Below are positions 12,911 to 17,316 of a stretch of 17,316 nt of DNA, piece by piece. Source of the stretch: Actinomycetota bacterium (GTDB lineage Bacteria; Actinomycetota; AC-67); the NCBI GenBank assembly GCA_005883175.1, contig VAYV01000087.1:1-17316 (forward strand). The letters run 5' to 3'. The notes beneath the pieces were generated by a model, which was not told the origin of the DNA, made no database searches, and saw nothing but the letters and a program-made list of their open reading frames with translations. The position numbers were made by a program, and so were the translations under genes. Position 1 is the first letter of the stretch, and the number at the start of each line of letters is the position of its first letter.

Positions 12911-15526
12911 ATGAATCCACTGCTGGAGCTTCGTGAAGCAGGACAGAGCGTGTGGCTCGATTTCCTCAGGCGGGGCTTGATCACCGGTGGCGGGCTCGAG
13001 CGACTGATCGAGGAAGACGGCCTGTCCGGGGTCACCTCCAACCCGAGCATCTTCCGCAAGGCGATCTCCGGCTCGACGGACTACGACCAGCCGGTGCGCG
13101 CGCTCGCGGAGAAGGGAACGACCGATCCGCGCGCGATCTTCTACGACCTCGCGCTCGAAGACATCCAGATGGCCGCGAACCTGTTCCGGCCGCAGTTCGA
13201 CGACTCGAAGGGCGCGCGCGGATTCGTGTCGTTCGAGCTGGAAGCGGCGATCGCGCACGACACGAACGCGTCGGTCGCGAAGGCCAAGGAGCTTTTCGCG
13301 CGCATCGACCGGCCGAACGCGATGATCAAGGTACCGGGCACGGCGGAGGGCGTGCCGGCGGTCGAAGAGCTCACCGCCGCCGGCGTGAACGTGAACATCA
13401 CGTTGCTGTTCAGCGTCGAGCGGTACGAGGAGGTCGCGCGCGCGTACATCGCCGGGCTGGAGCGGCGACTTGCCGACGGCCACACCGACCTCCCGGCCTC
13501 CGTCGCGTCCTTCTTCGTCTCGCGCGTCGATTCCTCCGCGGACGAGAAGCTTCCGGAGGGCTCGCCGTTGCGCGGCCAGATCGCTATCGCGAACGCGAAG
13601 AAGGCGTACCAGCGGTTCCTCGACCTCTTCACCGGCGATCGGTGGCAGAAGCTCGCGGAGGCGGGTGCGCGCGTGCAGCAGCCGCTGTGGGCGTCGACGG
13701 GCACGAAGAACCCCGCCTACCGCGACGTGATGTACATCGAAGAGCTGGTCGGCGCCGATACCGTGAACACCGTGCCGGAGGCCACGCTCAACGCCTTCCG
13801 CGACCACGGCGTCGTCCGGCCGGCCGCGATCACCGAACACGTCGAAGGCGCGCTTGCGATTCTTGACGAGCTGCCCTCGCTCGGCGTCGATCTGGACGCG
13901 ATTACCGCCGAGCTGCTCGACAAGGGCCTCGAAGCGTTCGACGAGGACTTCGCGGCGTTGATCGGAACGATCGAAGAGAAGATCAAAGCGAGCGGCGCGA
14001 GCGAGGTGCGCGCGTCACTCGGCGCGCTCGATGGCGTCGTCGACGGGCGCATCGGCGCGGCCGGAAAGGAGCGTGCGGTCGGCCGCATCTGGCGTCACGA
14101 CCACACGCTGTGGAAGCCCGATCCGACCGAGATCACCGATCGGCTCGGCTGGCTGACCGTGATGGACACGATGCTCGAGCAGGTTCCCGACCTGGAGGCC
14201 TTTGCGAAGAAGGCGGCGTCCGATGGTTTGCGCACGGCGGTGCTGTGCGGGATGGGCGGATCCAGCCTTGCGCCCGAGGTGTTCGCGCGGACGTACGGCG
14301 CTGCGGACGGCGCGCTCGAGCTCGTCGTGCTGGACACCACGCACCCGGCCGCGGTCGCGCGCGTCACCGAGGAGCTGCCCCCCGACGAGACGCTGTACGT
14401 GATCGCGAGCAAGTCCGGCACCACGCTGGAGACGAACTCGCACATGGAGCACTTCTGGGCGCGCACGCCGGACGGATCGCACTTCGTGGCGATCACGGAT
14501 CCCGGCACCCCGCTCGAGAAGCTGGCGCGCGAACGGAGCTTCCGCCGCGTCTTCCTCAACCCGCCCGACATCGGCGGGCGATACTCCGCGCTGTCGCTGT
14601 TCGGCTTGGTCCCGGCCGCGCTGCTCGGCGCTCCGCTGTTCGAGCTGCTCGACGCCGCGCAAGAGATGGCGTGCGCGTGCGACCCGGCCGTACCGGTGGA
14701 GGAGAACCCCGGCGCGTGGCTCGGCGCCGCGATCGGGGAGGCCGCGCGCGCGGGGCGCGACAAGGTGACGATCGTGCTGCCCGAGGCGATCGCGTCGTTC
14801 GGCGATTGGGTCGAGCAGCTGATAGCCGAATCGACCGGCAAGGAGGGCAAGGGGATCCTGCCGGTGGTCGGTGAGGACATCGGCATGCGCGAGGCCTACC
14901 GCGACGACCGTTTCTTCGTGTCGTACGGCGAGCAGCCCTCGGTCGGCGACCAGCCCGTCGTCGTTCTGCCCGACCGTGGCGCTGCGCACCTCGGCGCCGA
15001 GTTCTTCCGCTGGGAGTTCGCGACGGCGCTCGCGGGATGGGTGCTCGGCATCAATCCGTTCGATCAGCCGAATGTGGCGTCGGCGAAGCAGGCGACGGCG
15101 GAGATCCTGGAGGCCGGCACGACCGAGGCCCCGGGCCTCGACGACATCGAAGTGCTGCTCGCGCAGGTCAAGCCCGGCGACTACATCGCGCTGCAAGGGT
15201 TCGTCGATCCGACCGAAGAAGCCCGCGACGACCTGCAGCGCGCGCGCCTGGCGTTGCGCGATCGGTTCGGCGTGGCGACGACGCTCGGGTTCGGGCCGCG
15301 ATACCTGCACTCGACCGGGCAGCTCCACAAGGGAGGACCGAACAGCGGTGTGTTCATCCAGCTCGTCGACGAGGAGCGTAAGAACGACATCCCGATACCG
15401 GGGAAACCGTTCAGCTTCGGCGCGCTGATCGACGCACAGGCGTTGGGGGATCTCCGGTCTTTGCGAGCAGCCGGCCGCCGCGTCGCGCGCACGACGTTGT
15501 CGCAGCTGCGCCGCGTCATCGGTTGA
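12911..15526 (+). CDS. bifunctional transaldolase / glucose-6-phosphate isomerase fusion
   Basis: One 871-residue chain carries two sugar-phosphate enzymes. Residues 1 to about 360 form a transaldolase, with VTSNPSIFRKAI (41-52), the Schiff-base Lys140 in MIKVPGT, NVNITLLFSVERY and ASVASFFVSRVD; it exchanges dihydroxyacetone units in the pentose-phosphate pathway. Residues from about 390 form a phosphoglucose isomerase, with GMGGSSLAPEV (447-457), SKSGTTLET (500-508), GGRYSALSLFGLVP (555-568), EQLIAESTGKEGKG, INPFDQPNV and GFGPRYLHSTGQLHKGGP. Such fusions are known in several bacterial phyla. ATG 12911 is chosen because GGAGG (12900-12904) sits six bases upstream, unlike the apparently leaderless neighbours. 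It starts 35 bases after glnE. A segment near residue 680 looks about 15 residues shorter than in relatives, possibly natural. Confidence 0.95.
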   Translation: MNPLLELREAGQSVWLDFLRRGLITGGGLERLIEEDGLSGVTSNPSIFRKAISGSTDYDQPVRALAEKGTTDPRAIFYDLALEDIQMAANLFRPQFDDSKGARGFVSFELEAAIAHDTNASVAKAKELFARIDRPNAMIKVPGTAEGVPAVEELTAAGVNVNITLLFSVERYEEVARAYIAGLERRLADGHTDLPASVASFFVSRVDSSADEKLPEGSPLRGQIAIANAKKAYQRFLDLFTGDRWQKLAEAGARVQQPLWASTGTKNPAYRDVMYIEELVGADTVNTVPEATLNAFRDHGVVRPAAITEHVEGALAILDELPSLGVDLDAITAELLDKGLEAFDEDFAALIGTIEEKIKASGASEVRASLGALDGVVDGRIGAAGKERAVGRIWRHDHTLWKPDPTEITDRLGWLTVMDTMLEQVPDLEAFAKKAASDGLRTAVLCGMGGSSLAPEVFARTYGAADGALELVVLDTTHPAAVARVTEELPPDETLYVIASKSGTTLETNSHMEHFWARTPDGSHFVAITDPGTPLEKLARERSFRRVFLNPPDIGGRYSALSLFGLVPAALLGAPLFELLDAAQEMACACDPAVPVEENPGAWLGAAIGEAARAGRDKVTIVLPEAIASFGDWVEQLIAESTGKEGKGILPVVGEDIGMREAYRDDRFFVSYGEQPSVGDQPVVVLPDRGAAHLGAEFFRWEFATALAGWVLGINPFDQPNVASAKQATAEILEAGTTEAPGLDDIEVLLAQVKPGDYIALQGFVDPTEEARDDLQRARLALRDRFGVATTLGFGPRYLHSTGQLHKGGPNSGVFIQLVDEERKNDIPIPGKPFSFGALIDAQALGDLRSLRAAGRRVARTTLSQLRRVIG

Positions 15527-15549
15527 GCGATTCGCGCGCATCTTCGCAC

Positions 15550-15577
15550 TGGACATCGCGCGCGCCGTCGTTAGCAT
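15550..15577 (+). promoter_or_regulatory. promoter of the BldC-like gene
   Basis: TGGACA (15550-15555) matches the TTGACA -35 consensus at five of six positions. It lies 16 bases before TAGCAT (15572-15577), a good actinobacterial -10. The -10 overlaps ATG 15576, so the transcript would begin near GTG 15585. Confidence 0.5.
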
Positions 15578-15860
15578 GCGACGCGTGCCCTATTCGTACC
15601 TTCCTCCGGACGAGCTGAGGAAGCGCATAGCGCGCACCCTCTACGCGGAAGCCCAGCGCGAACGTCCCGATTGGATCGACGAGCAGCTGCTGCGTCCGGG
15701 TCAGGTCGCAGCGTTATTCCAGGTCAGCCGCCGGACCGTCGGCGACTGGGCGCGCGCGGGGAAGCTCGACGCGATCATCACGCCGGGAGGACACCGGCGG
15801 TTCCGCGCGACGCAGGTGCGCGCGCTGCTGGAATCGAGGATGGTGCCGGCGACAGCGTAG
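15576..15860 (+). CDS. BldC/MerR-type helix-turn-helix DNA-binding protein
   Basis: This 94-residue protein has a MerR/excisionase-like winged helix-turn-helix in its second half: LLRPGQVAALFQVSRRTVGD followed by WARAGKLDAIITPGGHRRFR. This closely resembles Streptomyces BldC (TVTRWAKAGKL then TLGGHRRY). It lacks any effector domain, as in BldC, but carries about 38 extra N-terminal residues (YLPPDELRKRIARTLYAEAQ), probably helical. ATG 15576 is listed as the conventional start, but it overlaps a good -10 element and has no ribosome site. GTG 15585, seven bases after that -10, may be the real leaderless start, giving 91 residues. The gene stands alone between the tal-pgi fusion and convergent glnA1; its targets are unknown, and the inverted repeat just downstream is one candidate. 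Confidence 0.85.
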   Translation: MRRVPYSYLPPDELRKRIARTLYAEAQRERPDWIDEQLLRPGQVAALFQVSRRTVGDWARAGKLDAIITPGGHRRFRATQVRALLESRMVPATA

Positions 15861-15901
15861 GTGTTCCCGCGGAAACATCGCGCTCGCACGGTTATCGTTA
15901 A

Positions 15902-15945
15902 CTTGTAGTCGTTTCGACTCGCATACGATGCCAAACGACTACAAG
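15902..15945. repeat. perfect 13-bp inverted repeat with 18-base spacer
   Basis: CTTGTAGTCGTTT (15902-15914) is exactly complementary to AAACGACTACAAG (15933-15945). The spacer holds a smaller GCAT-ACG-ATGC palindrome (15921-15931). It lies 41 bases after the BldC-like gene and just beyond the glnA1 terminator. There is no T-tract after it on the plus strand, so a normal terminator is unlikely; it could be an operator or an RNA hairpin. Confidence 0.7.
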
Positions 15946-15955
15946 AACGCCTTTC

Positions 15956-15989
15956 GAAAAGAAAGAGCCGCCCGCTGCGGGCGGCTCTT
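15956..15989 (-). terminator. rho-independent terminator of glnA1
   Basis: AAGAGCCGCCC (15963-15973) pairs perfectly with GGGCGGCTCTT (15979-15989) around a five-base loop. On the minus strand the stem is followed by TTTCTTTT, a proper T-tract. It begins 18 bases past the glnA1 stop codon. Confidence 0.9.
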
Positions 15990-16007
15990 CCCGTTCTGCT
16001 CGGACTT

Positions 16008-17316
16008 CTAGATGTCGTAGTACAACATAAATTCCCACGGGTGCGGGCGGAGTCTCACCTGATCCAGCTCGTGCACCGTCTTGAAGTCGATCCACGTCTC
16101 GATCACGTCTTCCGTGAACACGCCACCCTCGAGCAGCCAGTCGTGGTCGTTCTTCAGCGCGCTCAGCACCTCTTCCAACGACCCCGGAACCTGCTGCACC
16201 GCCGCCTTCGCGTCGGCTTCGAGGTCGTAGAGATCCTTGTCGATCGGCGTCGGCGGCTCGATCTTGTTGCGGACGCCGTCGAGACCGGCCTGCAGGCACG
16301 CCGCGAACGCGAGGTACGGGTTGCAGGACGGGTCCGGCGTACGGAACTCGAGCCGCTTCGCTGCCGGCGACTTCGCGTACATCGGGATGCGTACGCACGC
16401 CGAGCGGTTCCGCTGCGAGTACACGAGGTTGATCGGCGCCTCGTAGCCGGGCACGAGTCGCCGGTATGAGTTCGTCGTCGGGTTCGTGAACGCCAGCAGC
16501 GCCGGCGCGTGCGCGAGCAGCCCGCCGATGTAGTAGCGCCCCATGTCCGACAGTCCGGCGTAGCCGGCCTCGTCGTAGAACAGGTTGTCGCCGTTGCGCC
16601 ACAACGACTGGTGCGTGTGCATACCCGAGCCGTTGTCCATGAAGAGCGGCTTCGGCATGAACGTCGCGGTCTTACCCCGGCGCCACGCCACGTTCTTCAC
16701 GACGTACTTGTAGTTCATGACGCGGTCGGCCGTTTCGAGCAGCGTGCCGTACCGCATGTCGATCTCCGCCTGGCCGGCGGTACCGACCTCGTGGTGCTGC
16801 ACCTCGATCGTGATGCCCATCTTCTGCATCTCGAGCACCATCTCGGTACGCAGGTCTTGGTACTGGTCCATCGGCGGGACTGGGAAATAGCCTTCCTTGT
16901 ACCGAGGGCGGTAGCCGCGCGCGCCGGGCTCACCGGAACCCCAGACGCCTTCGGTCGAATCGATGAAGTAGTAGCCCTCGTTCTGCCGCTGGTCGAAGCG
17001 CGCCTCATCGAAGATGTAGAACTCGCACTCCGGACCCCAGTAGCTCGTCTCGGCGATCCCGGACGCCTTCAGGTTGTCCTCGGCCTTCTTCGCGATGTAG
17101 CGCGGGTCGCGCGAGTAGCTCTCACCGGTGATCGGGTCACGGACGAAGCAGTAGATGTTCAGCGTCGCCGCGTCGCGGAACGGGTCCAGCACGGCGGTCG
17201 TCGAGTCCGGCACGAGCAGCATGTCGGATTCCTGGATCTGCTGGAAGCCACGGATGCTCGAGCCGTCGAACCCGTACCCGTCTTCGAAGCCCGCCTCGGT
17301 CAGCTCCGCGACCGGC
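16008..17316 (-). CDS. glnA1: glutamine synthetase type I, adenylylatable (GlnA1), N-terminus outside window
   Basis: This is the main ammonia-assimilating glutamine synthetase. The frame is open to the window edge (GYGFDGSSIRGFQQIQESD just upstream), so ATG 17222 is internal, corresponding to the ESDM of the family. Visible motifs are the metal ligands in GPECEFYIFD, the QHHEVGTAGQAEIDMRYGT region, and the FMPKPLFMDNGSGMHTHQSL stretch. NRSACVRIPMYAKSPAAKR and RTPDPSCNPYLAF, the segment missing from glnA2 in this window, are both intact. The adenylylation tyrosine lies in DKDLYDLEAD, codon 16227-16229, so it should be a GlnE target. The end RPHPWEFMLYYDI is typical. It converges on glnE/tal-pgi/BldC-like, the topology of mycobacterial glnA1 and glnE with two genes inserted, and has its own strong terminator. 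Confidence 0.97.
   Translation of the reverse strand, partial: PVAELTEAGFEDGYGFDGSSIRGFQQIQESDMLLVPDSTTAVLDPFRDAATLNIYCFVRDPITGESYSRDPRYIAKKAEDNLKASGIAETSYWGPECEFYIFDEARFDQRQNEGYYFIDSTEGVWGSGEPGARGYRPRYKEGYFPVPPMDQYQDLRTEMVLEMQKMGITIEVQHHEVGTAGQAEIDMRYGTLLETADRVMNYKYVVKNVAWRRGKTATFMPKPLFMDNGSGMHTHQSLWRNGDNLFYDEAGYAGLSDMGRYYIGGLLAHAPALLAFTNPTTNSYRRLVPGYEAPINLVYSQRNRSACVRIPMYAKSPAAKRLEFRTPDPSCNPYLAFAACLQAGLDGVRNKIEPPTPIDKDLYDLEADAKAAVQQVPGSLEEVLSALKNDHDWLLEGGVFTEDVIETWIDFKTVHELDQVRLRPHPWEFMLYYDI

Noticed and set aside
14015..15577. Long antisense frame of 520 codons opposite tal-pgi, and similar long minus-strand frames at 8358-9722 and 11667-12920
   Set aside because: They mirror strongly conserved coding sequence on the other strand and are rich in Arg/His/Gln from high-GC complement; no recognisable motif.
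1..17316. Frequent GCGCGC runs as a possible genome-wide motif
   Set aside because: They mostly come from Ala-Arg codon pairs in high-GC coding sequence; without a background count there is no reason to see more in them.

Overview
The window is high-GC DNA from an actinobacterium-like organism, probably an uncultivated Actinomycetota lineage known from a metagenome or draft assembly. Three things point that way. First, the nitrogen cluster glnA2, glnE and convergent glnA1, with panB nearby, resembles the Mycobacterium tuberculosis Rv2220-Rv2225 region. Second, there is a BldC/MerR-like small DNA-binding protein. Third, several genes look leaderless (TAnnnT, six bases, start codon). The lineage below phylum cannot be read from the sequence.

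Layout: 2-2945 (+) holds a tandem pair of acyl-CoA dehydrogenases (the first cut by the window edge) and endonuclease III, closely packed. 2923-4052 holds a divergent pair that both lack a start codon: a small membrane protein (-) and a PduO-type cobalamin adenosyltransferase without its N-terminus (+). The latter overlaps a small one-helix membrane protein by ATGA. 4121-7265 (-) holds panB, then an overlapping unit transcribed nadE, two-CBS protein, small membrane protein. 7356-8777 (+) is an SDR-SRPBCC fusion with foreign-looking codon use. 8787-12875 (+) holds glnA2 and glnE, each broken by a short internal loss. 12911-15526 (+) is a transaldolase/glucose-6-phosphate isomerase fusion, followed by the BldC-like gene. 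From the right edge, glnA1 (-) converges on it, with a clear terminator and an unexplained 13-bp inverted repeat in between. The longest gap without a gene is about 150 bases (15861-16007). I saw no tRNA, rRNA, CRISPR array or insertion sequence.

How the genes work together: GlnA1 makes glutamine and keeps the tyrosine that GlnE adenylylates, so GlnE and GlnA1 form the usual nitrogen control pair. GlnA2 is the paralogue that lacks that tyrosine. NadE and PanB serve NAD and pantothenate/CoA synthesis, and the acyl-CoA dehydrogenase pair consumes CoA thioesters.

The most striking signal is that four separate places have each lost roughly 100-120 bases from otherwise well-conserved genes: the pduO/small-membrane divergent starts near 3313, nadE near 6877 (removing the glutaminase cysteine), glnA2 near 9784 and glnE near 11648. 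This is either a systematic assembly artefact or an unusual deletion process, and it must be settled before any of these genes is called a true pseudogene. A second notable signal is that the two catalytic halves of GlnE are about 87% identical over 112 residues, far more than is usual for this family.
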